The notes beneath the pieces were generated by a model. That model made no database searches and had not been told where the DNA came from. It was given only the letters and a program-made list of their open reading frames with translations. Positions 28,770 through 39,545 of a DNA stretch of 64,000 bases are shown here, one piece after another; within the stretch, counting starts at the first letter, position 1; the number at the start of each line of letters is the position of its first letter. Both the position numbers and the translations under genes were made by a program. This stretch comes from Lactobacillus sp. (GTDB lineage Bacteria; Bacillota; Bacilli; Lactobacillales; Lactobacillaceae), in NCBI GenBank assembly GCA_030455605.1, contig JAKDPD010000002.1, forward strand, positions 1 to 64,000, written 5' to 3'.

Positions 28770-30701
28770 ATGAGTTTTTCAATTACTTTGCCGGATGGCT
28801 CGCAGAAACAACTTGACCAGGCGATTACAATTAAGGATTTTGCTAGTAGCATTGCGACCTCACTAGGTAAGGCTGCTATTGCAGCGACAGTTGATGGTCA
28901 AGTTCGTGACCTGAACTTTTCATTAGCAGCTGATCATCAGGTTGCTATTTTAACCGATAAGGATGCCGCTGGATTGACTGTCTTGCGTGAGACAGCCGCT
29001 TTTGTTTTTGCCGCAGTAGCTCAGAAACAATATGGCGAGATTAGCTTTGGTGGTCATGAAGCGGGTGAAGATGGGTTCTTCGTTGACACCAATAAAGCGG
29101 ATCAGATTAAAGTAACTGAATTACCAGCTTTAGAAAAAGCTTTTGCTAAATTTGTTAAAGCCGGTAGTGCAATTGAACATGTCATGTTAACCAAGAAAGA
29201 ATTGCAAGCGACTTTTAAGGATGATCCTTTCAAATTTGAACTATTACAAGCTGAGGGCAATCAAGTGTCTGCTTATCGTTTAGGCGACTTTGTTGATTTT
29301 GGCTATGACGCCTTATTAACCACCACTGGTAAATTGAAGCATGTTAAATTGTTATCAGTTGCTGGGGCTTATTGGCAAGGTAAGTCTTCTAATCCAATGT
29401 TGCAACGGATTTTTGGGACAGCTTTCTTTAAGGCTAGTGATTTAACTGCGGATTTAAAGCGGCGTGAGGAAATTAAAGAACGGGACCACCGGACAATTGG
29501 TCGTGATTTGGACTTGTTCTTTGTTGATCCTAAAGTCGGAGCCGGGTTACCTTACTGGATGCCAAAGGGTGCCACGATTCGTCGTGTGATTGAGCGCTAT
29601 ATTATTGACAAAGAAGTTGCTGATGGCTATGAGCATGTCTATACCCCAGTTTTGATGAATTTAGATGCTTATAAGACTTCTGGTCACTGGGCACATTACC
29701 GTGAAGATATGTTCCCACCAATGGATATGGGTGATGGCGAAATGCTGGAACTGCGTCCGATGAACTGCCCAAGTCATATTCAAATTTACAACCATCATAT
29801 TCGTTCTTACCGTGAGTTACCGGTTAGAATTGCAGAATTAGGGATGATGCACCGTTATGAAAAATCTGGTGCCTTGTCTGGATTGCAACGGGTCCGTGAA
29901 ATGACTTTGAATGATGGTCATACTTTTGTTGCTTTGGAACAAGTCCAAGCAGAATTTGCCAAAATCCTAAAATTGATTATGGATGTCTACAAGGACTTTG
30001 ATATCTCCGATTACTACTTCAGATTATCTTACCGCGATCCTAACAATACGGATAAGTACTTTGCCAATGATGAAATGTGGGAACGTAGCCAGAAGATGTT
30101 GAAAGGTGCGATGGATGATTTAGGCCTCAAGTATGTTGAAGCTGAGGGCGAAGCTGCTTTCTACGGCCCTAAGCTTGATATCCAAACCAAGACTGCACTC
30201 GGCAATGACGAAACGATGTCGACCATTCAACTTGACTTTATGTTGCCAGAACGCTTTGGTTTGACTTATGTTGGTCAAGATGGTGAAGAACACCGTCCGG
30301 TCATGATTCACCGCGGGATTGTTGGCACGATGGAACGGTTTGTCGCTTACCTGACAGAAATCTATAAGGGTGCCTTCCCAACTTGGTTAGCACCAGAACA
30401 AGTAACGATTATCCCAGTTAACTTAGAAGCTCACGGCGACTATGCCCGTAAGGTTAAGACTGAACTTCTCAAGCATGGCTTTAGAGCTCAAGTTGATGAA
30501 CGGAATGAAAAATTGGGTTACAAGATTCGCGAAACCCAAACCCAAAAAGTTCCATATACTTTGGTCTTAGGGGATGATGAGCTTAAATCTGCTAGTGTTA
30601 ATGTGCGTTTGTACGGTTCAGAAGCTCAAACAGCCATGAGCTTTGGTGAGTTCCTTGCTAAGCTGACGGATGATGTCCGTTCATATTCACGACATGATTA
30701 A
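28770..30701 (+). CDS. thrS: Threonyl-tRNA synthetase
   Basis: TGS domain start [12 protein letters not shown], class II motifs ([49 protein letters not shown]); ATG at 28770. Confidence 0.96.
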   Translation: MSFSITLPDGSQKQLDQAITIKDFASSIATSLGKAAIAATVDGQVRDLNFSLAADHQVAILTDKDAAGLTVLRETAAFVFAAVAQKQYGEISFGGHEAGEDGFFVDTNKADQIKVTELPALEKAFAKFVKAGSAIEHVMLTKKELQATFKDDPFKFELLQAEGNQVSAYRLGDFVDFGYDALLTTTGKLKHVKLLSVAGAYWQGKSSNPMLQRIFGTAFFKASDLTADLKRREEIKERDHRTIGRDLDLFFVDPKVGAGLPYWMPKGATIRRVIERYIIDKEVADGYEHVYTPVLMNLDAYKTSGHWAHYREDMFPPMDMGDGEMLELRPMNCPSHIQIYNHHIRSYRELPVRIAELGMMHRYEKSGALSGLQRVREMTLNDGHTFVALEQVQAEFAKILKLIMDVYKDFDISDYYFRLSYRDPNNTDKYFANDEMWERSQKMLKGAMDDLGLKYVEAEGEAAFYGPKLDIQTKTALGNDETMSTIQLDFMLPERFGLTYVGQDGEEHRPVMIHRGIVGTMERFVAYLTEIYKGAFPTWLAPEQVTIIPVNLEAHGDYARKVKTELLKHGFRAQVDERNEKLGYKIRETQTQKVPYTLVLGDDELKSASVNVRLYGSEAQTAMSFGEFLAKLTDDVRSYSRHD

Positions 30702-30707
30702 AAAGGC

Positions 30708-30736
30708 TTGACCCCCGCTAGCGAAGCTAGTATAAT
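30708..30736 (+). promoter_or_regulatory. Promoter of infC-rpmI-rplT operon
   Basis: TTGACC - 17 nt - TATAAT directly after thrS stop. Confidence 0.75.
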
Positions 30737-30739
30737 TTC

Positions 30740-30866
30740 TGTTAGTTGAGAACAAGAAGAAGCTACCCGCTTCTCGCCTAAGTTAAGTTAACCTCTAGGC
30801 TGGTCGATGATTCTATTGATTGAGAGCGGGTTTAATAACCCGCTCTTTTCTTGTCCTCGAATATAG
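30740..30866 (+). promoter_or_regulatory. L20-type ribosomal protein leader RNA with terminator
   Basis: Leader containing agaagctacccgcttctcgccta and gagcgggtttaataacccgctcttttctt hairpin between promoter and infC; position matches the L20 leader of Firmicutes. Confidence 0.75.
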
Positions 30867-30882
30867 CTGGAGGTGAATTGCC

Positions 30883-31413
30883 ATAGCAAGGAATTTAATT
30901 TTAAACGATCAAATACGTGCACACGAAGTTCGTTTAATTGGTAGTGATGGTCAACAGGTTGGCGTGATGAGTAAGCAAGCTGCATTACTTGAAGCAGGTA
31001 AGGTGGATTTAGACTTAGTTTTAATCTCACCTAATGCCAAGCCACCAGTTGCTCGAGTGATGGATTACGGTAAGTATCGCTTTGAACAACAAAAGAAACT
31101 GAAAGAATCGCGGAAGAATTCTAAGGCAGTCAGTGTTAAAGAGATTCGTCTTAGTCCAACGATTGAAGGCAATGACTTCGATACTAAATTGAAGCATGCG
31201 CAAAAGTTTCTGACTAAAGAGGGTGCGAAGGTACGTGTTTCCATCCGGTTTAGAGGCCGTGCCATTACGCATAAGGAATTAGGTCAAAAGGTACTTGAGA
31301 AGATGGCAGCAGCTACGGCTGATATTGCCACCGTGATTAGTCGTCCTAAGATGGAAGGCCGTTCAATGTTCTTGATGCTTGCACCTAAGACTGATAGAGA
31401 TAAGAAAAACTAA
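30883..31413 (+). CDS. infC: Translation initiation factor IF-3, non-canonical start
   Basis: In-frame upstream extension of the track ORF (30964) reads [28 protein letters not shown]...; RBS ggaggtg at 30869-30875 sits 7 nt before ATA 30883 (ATT at 30877 also in frame). Confidence 0.85.
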   Translation: MARNLILNDQIRAHEVRLIGSDGQQVGVMSKQAALLEAGKVDLDLVLISPNAKPPVARVMDYGKYRFEQQKKLKESRKNSKAVSVKEIRLSPTIEGNDFDTKLKHAQKFLTKEGAKVRVSIRFRGRAITHKELGQKVLEKMAAATADIATVISRPKMEGRSMFLMLAPKTDRDKKN

Positions 31414-31436
31414 TTAATTATTGGAGGAATATCACA

Positions 31437-31637
31437 ATGCCAAAGATGAAAACCCACCGCGCTTCTGCAAAGCGTTTTAAGAGAACTGGTAACGGCGGTT
31501 TGAAGCGGCACCATGCATTTACTGGTCACCGTTTTCATGGCAAGACCAAGAAACAACGTCGTCATTTGAGAAAAGCTACTATGGTTTCACGCAGCGACTT
31601 GAAGCGCATCAAACAGATGCTGTCCCAAATGCGTTAA
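31437..31637 (+). CDS. rpmI: 50S ribosomal protein L35
   Basis: [28 protein letters not shown]. Confidence 0.98.
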   Translation: MPKMKTHRASAKRFKRTGNGGLKRHHAFTGHRFHGKTKKQRRHLRKATMVSRSDLKRIKQMLSQMR

Positions 31638-31672
31638 TTTATATCGAACAACGATATTAGGAGGATTTTTAG

Positions 31673-32029
31673 ATGCCAAGAGTTAAAGGTGGAACGGTAA
31701 CACGTGCACGTCGTAAGAAGGTTTTGAAGCTTGCCAAGGGATACCGCGGTTCTAAGCATTTGCAATTTAAGGCTGCAAGCACACAGCTGTTTGTATCTTA
31801 CAAGTATGCTTTCCGCGACCGTAAGAAGCGTAAGAGCGAATATCGCAAATTATGGATTGCTCGTATCAATGCTGCTGCTCGTCAAAATGACGTTTCATAC
31901 AGCAAGTTGATGCATGGGTTGAAGCTTGCTGGTGTTGATATGAACCGCAAGATGTTAGCTGAAATTGCTTTTAACGATGCAAAGACTTTTGCAACGCTAG
32001 CAGCAACTGCTAAAAAAGCTTTAAATTAG
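31673..32029 (+). CDS. rplT: 50S ribosomal protein L20
   Basis: [29 protein letters not shown]. Confidence 0.98.
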   Translation: MPRVKGGTVTRARRKKVLKLAKGYRGSKHLQFKAASTQLFVSYKYAFRDRKKRKSEYRKLWIARINAAARQNDVSYSKLMHGLKLAGVDMNRKMLAEIAFNDAKTFATLAATAKKALN

Positions 32030-32043
32030 CTTGTTTGAATGAG

Positions 32044-32075
32044 AGGGGACTTGGAGATATTCCAAGTCCCCTTTC
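32044..32075 (+). terminator. Terminator after rplT
   Basis: aggggacttgga-gatat-tccaagtcccct + T-rich tail. Confidence 0.8.
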
Positions 32076-32194
32076 TAGTGTTAATCGGCTAGTCAGCTGA
32101 CTTTATTTTATCCGAAAGTGCTACTAAAAAGACTGACGTTCAGCAATGAAGTCTGCTATATTTAGAGTAGTTACTTACCGAAGGGAAAGGGTTC

Positions 32195-32728
32195 ATGCTA
32201 TTTCAACCACAATTTAAAATTGATATGATTTATCATCTTGATGCCGGACAGTTACGACAAATGGGAATTAAAGCCGTCTTTTCTGATCTCGATAATACGT
32301 TACTTGCATGGAATGATTTTGAAACAGCTGCCAAGATGGCAGAGCTACATGAGCGACTGGCAGCTGCGGACATCCAATTAATTGTCATCTCCAATAATAA
32401 TTTTCAGCGTGTCGGGAAGGTGCTTGATCCATATCATATCGACTTTGTGGCTAAAGCTAAGAAACCATTGCCGTTAGCACTCAGCAAGGAGCGGCGACGC
32501 CTGAGATTAAGTAAGAGCCAAGTGTTGATGGTAGGCGATCAGCTGATTACTGACATCCAAGCTGGCAATTTAGCCGGTGTGGGTTCAGTGCTTGTCCGAC
32601 CACTAGTGACCACTGATAAGTGGAATACTCGAATTAATCGTTTTTTTGAAAAAATCATTTTTATGATCATGGGGTGTCGCCACGGGGTGGCCTTTAAGAA
32701 GGAGCTAGAAACATGGAAGAAGCATTAA
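32195..32728 (+). CDS. yqeG: YqeG family HAD-type phosphatase
   Basis: FSDLDNTLLAW HAD motif, MVGDQLITDIQAGN; precedes yqeH. Confidence 0.92.
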   Translation: MLFQPQFKIDMIYHLDAGQLRQMGIKAVFSDLDNTLLAWNDFETAAKMAELHERLAAADIQLIVISNNNFQRVGKVLDPYHIDFVAKAKKPLPLALSKERRRLRLSKSQVLMVGDQLITDIQAGNLAGVGSVLVRPLVTTDKWNTRINRFFEKIIFMIMGCRHGVAFKKELETWKKH

Positions 32729-33828
32729 TTTGTATTGGCTGTGGTGCAACATTGCAATCTACCACTCAGTCACAATCGGGTTATTTGCCAGCCAGTGCGC
32801 TTAAGAAGGCTCAGGCTGAAGTAGATGATGACTTGGAAGTATACTGCCAACGTTGTTTCCGCTTGCGTCACTATAACGAAATTATGCCAGTTGAACAAGA
32901 TAATGACAGCTTTTTAGCCCTGCTTAATACCCTGAGTGCCAAGCAGGCCTTAATTGTTAACGTGGTTGACCTATTTGATTTTTCTAATTCATTACTAGCA
33001 GCAATGAAGCGCTTTGTGGGACAGAATGACTTTATTTTAGTCGGAAATAAAGTTGATCTCTTTCCTAAAAACTCCCGTGAAGTTAAAATTAAAGATTGGA
33101 TGCGGCAAGAAGCGAATCGCCAGGGGTTATTCCCTAAGAAAATTTTTTTAATCTCAGCTGCTAAACGGCGCGGTTTGGATGAGTTGATTACTTATCTAGC
33201 TCAGGCCAGTCGGCGGCAAGACGTTTATTTTGTGGGAACAACGAATGTTGGTAAGTCGACTTTGATTAATGCGATTGTTGATCAAATGGGAGAGGTTAAA
33301 GATTTAATTACAACGAGTCGCTTTCCAGGAACCACACTTGATCAGATTAAAATCCCACTTGCAAATGGGCACTTTTTAATTGATACACCAGGCGTGTTAA
33401 CCCACAATCAGTTAGGGACAAAGTTGTCGGCTGATAATTTGGATTTGATTTCACCACGCAAAACCTTAAAACCGGTAACCTACCAATTACTGCCTGGAAA
33501 TACTTTGTTTTTAGGCGGATTAGGCCGAGTCGATTATTTGAAAGGGCCTGATAGTAGTTTTACGGTTTATGCGTCACGCTCATTGTTCATTCATCGTACT
33601 AAGACGATTAATGCTGGTGACTTTTATGAAAAGCATCGTGGTGGCTTGTTGCGTCCGGCTCTGATGGGACCAGATGCACCTGCTTTGAAGGGGCAAGAGT
33701 TTGTTAGCCAAGATAAAAGCGATTTACTCGTTGGCGGAATTGGTTTTGTGACAATTCCAGCTGGTTGTGTGGTTAAGAGTTACACACCTGCAGGAATTGG
33801 GTTAGGTATTAGGCGGGCATTAATTTAG
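32713..33828 (+). CDS. yqeH: Ribosome biogenesis GTPase YqeH
   Basis: Zinc finger CIGCGA...CQRC, circularly permuted GTPase motifs (NKVDL, GTTNVGKSTLINAI, DTPGV). Confidence 0.95.
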   Translation: MEEALICIGCGATLQSTTQSQSGYLPASALKKAQAEVDDDLEVYCQRCFRLRHYNEIMPVEQDNDSFLALLNTLSAKQALIVNVVDLFDFSNSLLAAMKRFVGQNDFILVGNKVDLFPKNSREVKIKDWMRQEANRQGLFPKKIFLISAAKRRGLDELITYLAQASRRQDVYFVGTTNVGKSTLINAIVDQMGEVKDLITTSRFPGTTLDQIKIPLANGHFLIDTPGVLTHNQLGTKLSADNLDLISPRKTLKPVTYQLLPGNTLFLGGLGRVDYLKGPDSSFTVYASRSLFIHRTKTINAGDFYEKHRGGLLRPALMGPDAPALKGQEFVSQDKSDLLVGGIGFVTIPAGCVVKSYTPAGIGLGIRRALI

Positions 33829-33837
33829 AGGCAAATT

Positions 33838-34479
33838 ATGACTAAATTATCAACTAAAGCACCACAAGTTGAATTTAAACCTGAAATTGAAAGTAAGCTG
33901 GCAGGCCGGCAAATTGGCATTATGGGTGGTACGTTTAACCCGGTCCATATCGCTCATTTAGTTGCCGCCGAACAGGCCTTGACTGAGCTACATTTAGATG
34001 AAGTTTGGTTTATTCCAGATAATATTCCACCTCACAAAGATGCACCACTGACAAGTGCAAGAGATCGTGCTGCCATGCTCGATTTGGCTACGCGAGATAA
34101 TCCGCGTTTGCGCGTAAAGCTGATTGAGCTGTTTCGTGGTGGGGTTTCTTACACTGTTGATACTTTACGCTATTTAACTAAACAAGCTCCTCAGAATCAT
34201 TACTATTTGATTATGGGTGGTGATCAAGTGAACAGCTTACATAAATGGAAAGAGCCAGCAGCAATTGCCCGTTTGGCAACGCTGGTTGGGATTCGGCGTC
34301 CGGGCTACCCCCAGGATCCACAATTTCCAATGATCTGGGTTGATGCCCCTGATATTCGATTGTCTTCAACTGAACTTCGTCAAGCGGTGTCGTTAGGTAC
34401 TAGTATTCGCTATTTGGTACCTGAACCGGTTCGCCAGTATATTAAAGATAAGGGGCTATATCAAAATGCTTCACTTTGA
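33838..34479 (+). CDS. nadD: Nicotinate-nucleotide adenylyltransferase
   Basis: GIMGGTFNPVHIAHLVAAEQA, IPDNIPPHK, RLSSTELRQAV. Confidence 0.95.
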   Translation: MTKLSTKAPQVEFKPEIESKLAGRQIGIMGGTFNPVHIAHLVAAEQALTELHLDEVWFIPDNIPPHKDAPLTSARDRAAMLDLATRDNPRLRVKLIELFRGGVSYTVDTLRYLTKQAPQNHYYLIMGGDQVNSLHKWKEPAAIARLATLVGIRRPGYPQDPQFPMIWVDAPDIRLSSTELRQAVSLGTSIRYLVPEPVRQYIKDKGLYQNASL

Positions 34480-35062
34480 TGAGACTTATTCACCGTTAAC
34501 CAGTGATGAGATTATTGCTAAATCCCGTGCGAATATGGATGCATCGCGCTTTGAGCATTGTGTCGGGGTGAGCGAGACGGCAAGACATTTAGCGCACCTA
34601 AACGGCTATGATGACAACAAGGCAGCATTAACGGGCTTTATTCATGATTATGCCAAACAAGTGTCCGATGCCGACTTTATTGCAGCCATTAAAACGCAGG
34701 GATTCGATTTAGAACTCTTGAAGTGGAATCGACTGATTTGGCATGGCATTGTGGGAACGTATTTTATTAAGCGTGATTTGAAAATTATGGACGCTGAGAT
34801 TTTGCGAGCAGTCTGGTACCATACGACTGGCGCTCCTGAAATGACAGTGCTCGATAAGATTGTTTTTGTGGCGGACTATATCGAGCCACGGCGTTCGTTT
34901 GCGGGTGTCGATCAAGCACGGCAGGTCAGTTTTGCGAATTTAGATGCTGGTGTGGGCTATGAGCTAACCCATACGTTGGAATTTTTACTAGCTAAGAGAG
35001 CTCGCATTTATCCCCAAACCTTGTTAGCATATAACGTTTGGGGAACAGAAAAGGGAGAATAA
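34466..35062 (+). CDS. yqeK: YqeK family HD-domain phosphohydrolase (Ap4A hydrolase type)
   Basis: HCVGVSETARHLA, GFIHDYAK, WYHTTGAPEM, KIVFVADYIEPRR; overlaps nadD. Confidence 0.93.
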   Translation: MLHFDETYSPLTSDEIIAKSRANMDASRFEHCVGVSETARHLAHLNGYDDNKAALTGFIHDYAKQVSDADFIAAIKTQGFDLELLKWNRLIWHGIVGTYFIKRDLKIMDAEILRAVWYHTTGAPEMTVLDKIVFVADYIEPRRSFAGVDQARQVSFANLDAGVGYELTHTLEFLLAKRARIYPQTLLAYNVWGTEKGE

Positions 35063-35064
35063 AT

Positions 35065-35412
35065 TTGAAAAGTGAACAAGTTTTAACATTTGTCTTAAAG
35101 GCTATTAGTGATGTTCATGGGGAAGAGACTGCTGCTTATGATATGCGCGGTATTAGCATCCTAGCTGATTATTATGTCGTAACGAGTGCTGGCTCTAACC
35201 GGCAACTTCATGCCATCATTAATGCCATCATTGAAGAATGTCATGAACATGATTTTGAGCAGTACCGAATTGAAGGTAATAAAGACTCGAATTGGGTTCT
35301 ACTCGACTTGGGTGATGTGGTGGTAAATGTCTTTACTAAAGACGCCCGTGACTTCTATAATTTGGAAAAATTGTGGGCTGATGGTAAGCAAGTGGCAATC
35401 AAGGAAGATTAG
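35065..35412 (+). CDS. rsfS: Ribosomal silencing factor RsfS
   Basis: [17 protein letters not shown]...[32 protein letters not shown] at 35065 preferred over the track start at 35038. Confidence 0.93.
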   Translation: MKSEQVLTFVLKAISDVHGEETAAYDMRGISILADYYVVTSAGSNRQLHAIINAIIEECHEHDFEQYRIEGNKDSNWVLLDLGDVVVNVFTKDARDFYNLEKLWADGKQVAIKED

Positions 35413-35413
35413 C

Positions 35414-36565
35414 ATGGCCGCAGTAGGTATTATTGCTGAATTTAATCCGTTTCATAGTGGCCACGAATTTCTGCTTAATCAGACGCGGCTTCGTGCCCAA
35501 AATGACCCGATTGTGGTTTTAATGTCGGGTAACTATGTTCAGCGTGGTGAAGTTGCGATTATGGATAAGTGGTCTAGGGCACAGGCAGCTCTACAATCTG
35601 GCGCTGATTTAGTTTTAGAATTACCCTTTGCGAGTGCCGTGCAAGCAGCTGACCGTTTTGCGCTAGGTGCGGTGACTGCTTTAAGCCAAGTGGGGGTAAA
35701 CCGACTTGCCTTTGGAGTTGAAGATGCGAATTTAAATTTCCCCTATTTAGGCAAAAAGATTGCCGAGATTCCACGGCAACATCTTGATTTTAAGGATTAT
35801 ACGCAAACTTATTCGACCCAATATAATCAGATGGTAGCACGTGAAGTGGGGTATGAAGTGAGTCAGCCCAATGCTATCTTGGGGTTGGCCTACGCCGTCA
35901 GCAATTATCAGCTGGGGGAGCCACTCCAGCTAATCGCTGTGAATCGTATTGGTGGCGGGCATGATGCCTCACTTGAACGTAGTGGTGTGGTGCAAAGTGC
36001 GAGTGCAATCCGGAATTTGATTCAGCAGCAAGGGCAAACAGCAGATTTAGCGCCTTGGCTACCTGCGACAGAACGTGCGCAGCTACTTCAGCAACCGATT
36101 TATCCAAGCTGGAATAGCTTATTTCCATTTCTGAAATATCACTTGGAGACGGCTAGTATTGCTGAACTACAGACTATCTATCAAATGAGTGAGGGGCTTG
36201 AATATAAACTGAAAGCCGAAATTCATTTGGCCCGTAATTTTACCGAATTTTTACGTCAAGTAAAGTCAAAACGTTATACATATTCACGCTTACGTCGGCT
36301 TTGTTTGTATACGCTATTAAACGTTACTCCCGAAGATGTCGCTGCGAGTGAAAAACAGCCATCATTGTGTGTCTTAGGTTACAGTAAACGTGGGCGTAAA
36401 TATTTACGCCACTTGCGTAAGCATAGCGAAGTAGCACTCGTCTCAAGAGTTGACCGCAAACGTGCCAGCGAGGGTTCCTTACAATTACAAGTTCGGGTAG
36501 ATCGATTATTTGAACAACTAATGGGAGTCGATCAAAACTTTGGTCGCCGTCCAATTGAGGTATAA
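35414..36565 (+). CDS. tmcAL: tRNA(Met) cytidine acetate ligase (YlbM family nucleotidyltransferase)
   Basis: [36 protein letters not shown] at 35414 rather than the track start at 35327. Confidence 0.9.
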   Translation: MAAVGIIAEFNPFHSGHEFLLNQTRLRAQNDPIVVLMSGNYVQRGEVAIMDKWSRAQAALQSGADLVLELPFASAVQAADRFALGAVTALSQVGVNRLAFGVEDANLNFPYLGKKIAEIPRQHLDFKDYTQTYSTQYNQMVAREVGYEVSQPNAILGLAYAVSNYQLGEPLQLIAVNRIGGGHDASLERSGVVQSASAIRNLIQQQGQTADLAPWLPATERAQLLQQPIYPSWNSLFPFLKYHLETASIAELQTIYQMSEGLEYKLKAEIHLARNFTEFLRQVKSKRYTYSRLRRLCLYTLLNVTPEDVAASEKQPSLCVLGYSKRGRKYLRHLRKHSEVALVSRVDRKRASEGSLQLQVRVDRLFEQLMGVDQNFGRRPIEV

Positions 36566-36566
36566 C

Positions 36567-37112
36567 ATGTTGAAATTTAATTATTTAAATCTTAAAAATA
36601 ACGCTGGGCAACCAAACGCTATCAATGAAGAAGTCGTGTTGTCACCAGCGTTTTTTAAGCGTAGTGTGGCTATTCTGCAGCAGGCCAAAAATGTTCACGT
36701 CGTCGGTGAGCTGGTATATCTTGAACCGTTTGTGAGTGGGACGTTCCATGTCGTCGCTGATTTGGTAGTGCCATCTAGCCGTAGTTTGGCGCCAGTAGCT
36801 TATCATGAAAATTTTTCTTTTGCTGAAGACTATGCGGATCATGAGCCGACCAAGGAGGAAGCGGATGAACATGAGCAGCTCATTGTTCAGATTCATGAGG
36901 GTGTCATTGATGTTCAAAGGGCAGTTGAGGACAATCTATTGCTCCATATTCCAACCACAATTCTGACTCCAGAAGAAGCGCAAAATGATATATATCCGTC
37001 TGGCAAGGGCTGGAAAGTTGTTTCAGAAGCTAAGGATAAAGATAAGCCAGCTAAGGGCAACCCAGCCTTTAAAAAACTGGAGGCACTTTTCAAGAATCAA
37101 CCGGCCGATTAG
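36567..37112 (+). CDS. YceD/DUF177 family protein
   Basis: DUF177-like pattern (VVADLVVPSSRSLAPV..., C-terminal NPAFKKLEALF); ATG at 36567. Confidence 0.8.
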   Translation: MLKFNYLNLKNNAGQPNAINEEVVLSPAFFKRSVAILQQAKNVHVVGELVYLEPFVSGTFHVVADLVVPSSRSLAPVAYHENFSFAEDYADHEPTKEEADEHEQLIVQIHEGVIDVQRAVEDNLLLHIPTTILTPEEAQNDIYPSGKGWKVVSEAKDKDKPAKGNPAFKKLEALFKNQPAD

Positions 37113-37153
37113 TGCAGCAACCAGATGAATCACTATAGAATATTGATTTAACC

Positions 37154-37182
37154 TTGAAAAACATTTTATAATCAAGTAAAAT
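37154..37182 (+). promoter_or_regulatory. Promoter of two-component system operon
   Basis: TTGAAA - 17 nt - TAAAAT. Confidence 0.6.
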
Positions 37183-37247
37183 TTAATTAATGTGAATTTT
37201 TTAATTTAAATTTAGGGCATTATCCTAAAGATGAGGGTCTCACACAA

Positions 37248-37964
37248 ATGGCAAAAATTTTAATTATCGAAGATGAAAAGAATTTAGCTCGGTTCGTTGA
37301 ATTAGAGCTGCAGCATGAAAATTATGAAGTGGTCGTTGAGAGCAATGGGCGTACTGGATTAGAAGACGCACTTAAAGAAGACTTCAGTGCCATTTTACTT
37401 GATTTGATGTTGCCAGATTTAAATGGGCTCGAAATTGCACGCCGAATTCGGCAAGTGAAAACGACGCCGATTATTATGATGACGGCACGTGATTCAGTGA
37501 TTGATCGCGTTTCTGGTCTTGATCATGGTGCAGATGATTATATTGTCAAGCCATTTGCCATTGAAGAATTATTAGCGCGGTTACGTGCGGTTTTGCGCCG
37601 GGTTAAGATTGAAAAAGATGCACATCGCGGTAGTGGTGCTAACCAACAAAAGATTTTGCATTTCAAAGATTTAACGATTGAGACCGCTAATCGAATTGTT
37701 CATCGTGGTGATGGTAAGGCGATTGATTTGACCAAACGCGAATACAATTTATTAACAATTTTAATTGCGAATAAAAACAACGTTGTTAGTCGCGAGCAGT
37801 TGTTAAGCAAAATTTGGGGGCCGGAGTCTAACATTGAAACCAATGTGGTTGAAGTGTATGTTCGTTATCTTCGTAATAAGATTGACTTACCTGGTCGCCC
37901 CTCATATATTAAAACTGTTCGTGGAACAGGGTATATGGTGAGAGATGAAGACGATGTCCAATAA
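37248..37964 (+). CDS. OmpR/PhoB-family response regulator (ArlR/CsrR-like)
   Basis: Receiver domain (ILIIEDEKNLARFVELEL, LLDLMLPDLNGLEIARRIR, KPFAIEELLARL) + winged helix DNA-binding domain. Confidence 0.92.
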   Translation: MAKILIIEDEKNLARFVELELQHENYEVVVESNGRTGLEDALKEDFSAILLDLMLPDLNGLEIARRIRQVKTTPIIMMTARDSVIDRVSGLDHGADDYIVKPFAIEELLARLRAVLRRVKIEKDAHRGSGANQQKILHFKDLTIETANRIVHRGDGKAIDLTKREYNLLTILIANKNNVVSREQLLSKIWGPESNIETNVVEVYVRYLRNKIDLPGRPSYIKTVRGTGYMVRDEDDVQ

Positions 37965-39540
37965 CCAACGTACCAGTCAAGCTAAAAAAAATAAGAAAAA
38001 GACTAACAGACAAGAGACCCGTAGCTCATCAATCGTTTTTCGATGGATGACTGTTGTGATGATGACCATCACGGTCTCTTTTGTTATTTTCTCGATTGTG
38101 GTTTACAAAATTACCAGTCGTCAAAGCTTATCACAGCAAGAAGATGTCAGCAGCAAAGTTGTCTCGACATTGGATGACAGCTTGACCAGCATCCGTGGTG
38201 AATTGCAGATTGCTAATGTGGTACCAGCCTTATCACCTAGTACAAGGCGTTTGTTGCGTGGTGGTCCAGCTATTACGGGGGCTAAAAGTGATAGCAATGC
38301 CTTTAATGATGACTTAGTATCGTCCATTTCTAATCCTGATATTAGTGTTGCGGTCTATAATCTGCACCATGAGGTGGTCTTTGCCACCGGTAATACGACG
38401 CCAACGCTACCAGCTAAGCGTAGCAGTGCTAAGGTGCTACAGCGATCAAGAAGTGGGATGGTGCTTCATACCTATAGTCCTGTACAATCGAATGATACGG
38501 GGAATACGACTGGGTATATTGTCGTTGCTAATAACATGAGTGACTACAATCATTTAATGACGAGTTTACTCCGGTGGATGGTTATTATTTCAATTGTTGC
38601 GATTCTAAGTTTTACAATCGTGTCTTACTTTGTTGTGACGAGTGTGGTAAAACCAATCAAAGCCATTGCAAAAGTGGCACGACAGGTCAATCAAGATCCG
38701 AATAGCGACGTGCGAATCAAGGGGTCACATCGACATGATGAGCTGCAAGATTTAGCAGATTCATTTAACCAAATGTTGGATCGCATGCAGCGCTATATTG
38801 AACAGCAAAAAGAGTTTGTTTCTGATGTCTCGCATGAGTTGCGTACGCCGGTAGCAGTCATTGAAGGACATCTCAGCATGCTAGAGCGGTGGGGTAAAGA
38901 AGATCCCGAGATTTTAAATGAATCTATCAATGCCTCCCTACAGGAAGCCGATCGGATGAAACATTTAATTCAAGAGATGCTGGATCTGACACGAGCTGAA
39001 CAGATTAATGTTAGCTATCCATATGAAGTAACTAATGTTTCCGAGGTCTTAAGTCGGGTGGTCAATGATTTGGCCCTTGTTCATAAAGATTTTAAGTTGC
39101 AACTTGATTTGGATGATTTGCCGCTTGCTACCCAGATTCAAATTTATCGGGATCATCTTGAGCAATTACTAGTGATTTTGGTTGATAATGGCATTAAATA
39201 TTCCACTACACGGCACCAAATTAATATTTCGGCTGGTGTTACCGATAAAGAAGTGATTATTATCGTTCAGGACTTCGGTGAAGGGATTTCCAAAGTCGAT
39301 CAGGCGAAAATCTTTAATCGGTTCTACCGCGTTGACAAAGCACGTACCCGAGAAAAAGGTGGTAATGGCTTAGGGCTAGCGATTGCGCAGAAACTTGTTA
39401 CTTCATATCATGGTAAGATTGGGGTTGAGTCAGCGGTCGGTCAGGGAAGTCAATTTAAGCTGACATTTCCGATTTTAACTGATAAAGAAGTCAGTCATTT
39501 AGCTGAACTCAAGGATCGGCAGACCATTAAGGCTTCATAG
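37954..39540 (+). CDS. HAMP-containing sensor histidine kinase (ArlS-like)
   Basis: Two TM segments, HAMP, FVSDVSHELRTPVAVIEGH H-box, VDNGIKYS N-box, GGNGLGLAIAQ. Confidence 0.92.
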   Translation: MSNNQRTSQAKKNKKKTNRQETRSSSIVFRWMTVVMMTITVSFVIFSIVVYKITSRQSLSQQEDVSSKVVSTLDDSLTSIRGELQIANVVPALSPSTRRLLRGGPAITGAKSDSNAFNDDLVSSISNPDISVAVYNLHHEVVFATGNTTPTLPAKRSSAKVLQRSRSGMVLHTYSPVQSNDTGNTTGYIVVANNMSDYNHLMTSLLRWMVIISIVAILSFTIVSYFVVTSVVKPIKAIAKVARQVNQDPNSDVRIKGSHRHDELQDLADSFNQMLDRMQRYIEQQKEFVSDVSHELRTPVAVIEGHLSMLERWGKEDPEILNESINASLQEADRMKHLIQEMLDLTRAEQINVSYPYEVTNVSEVLSRVVNDLALVHKDFKLQLDLDDLPLATQIQIYRDHLEQLLVILVDNGIKYSTTRHQINISAGVTDKEVIIIVQDFGEGISKVDQAKIFNRFYRVDKARTREKGGNGLGLAIAQKLVTSYHGKIGVESAVGQGSQFKLTFPILTDKEVSHLAELKDRQTIKAS

Positions 39541-39545
39541 GTAAT

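Noticed and set aside
30788-31030. Minus-strand 80-aa ORF
   Set aside because: Antisense to the L20 leader and infC start; the plus strand explains this region.
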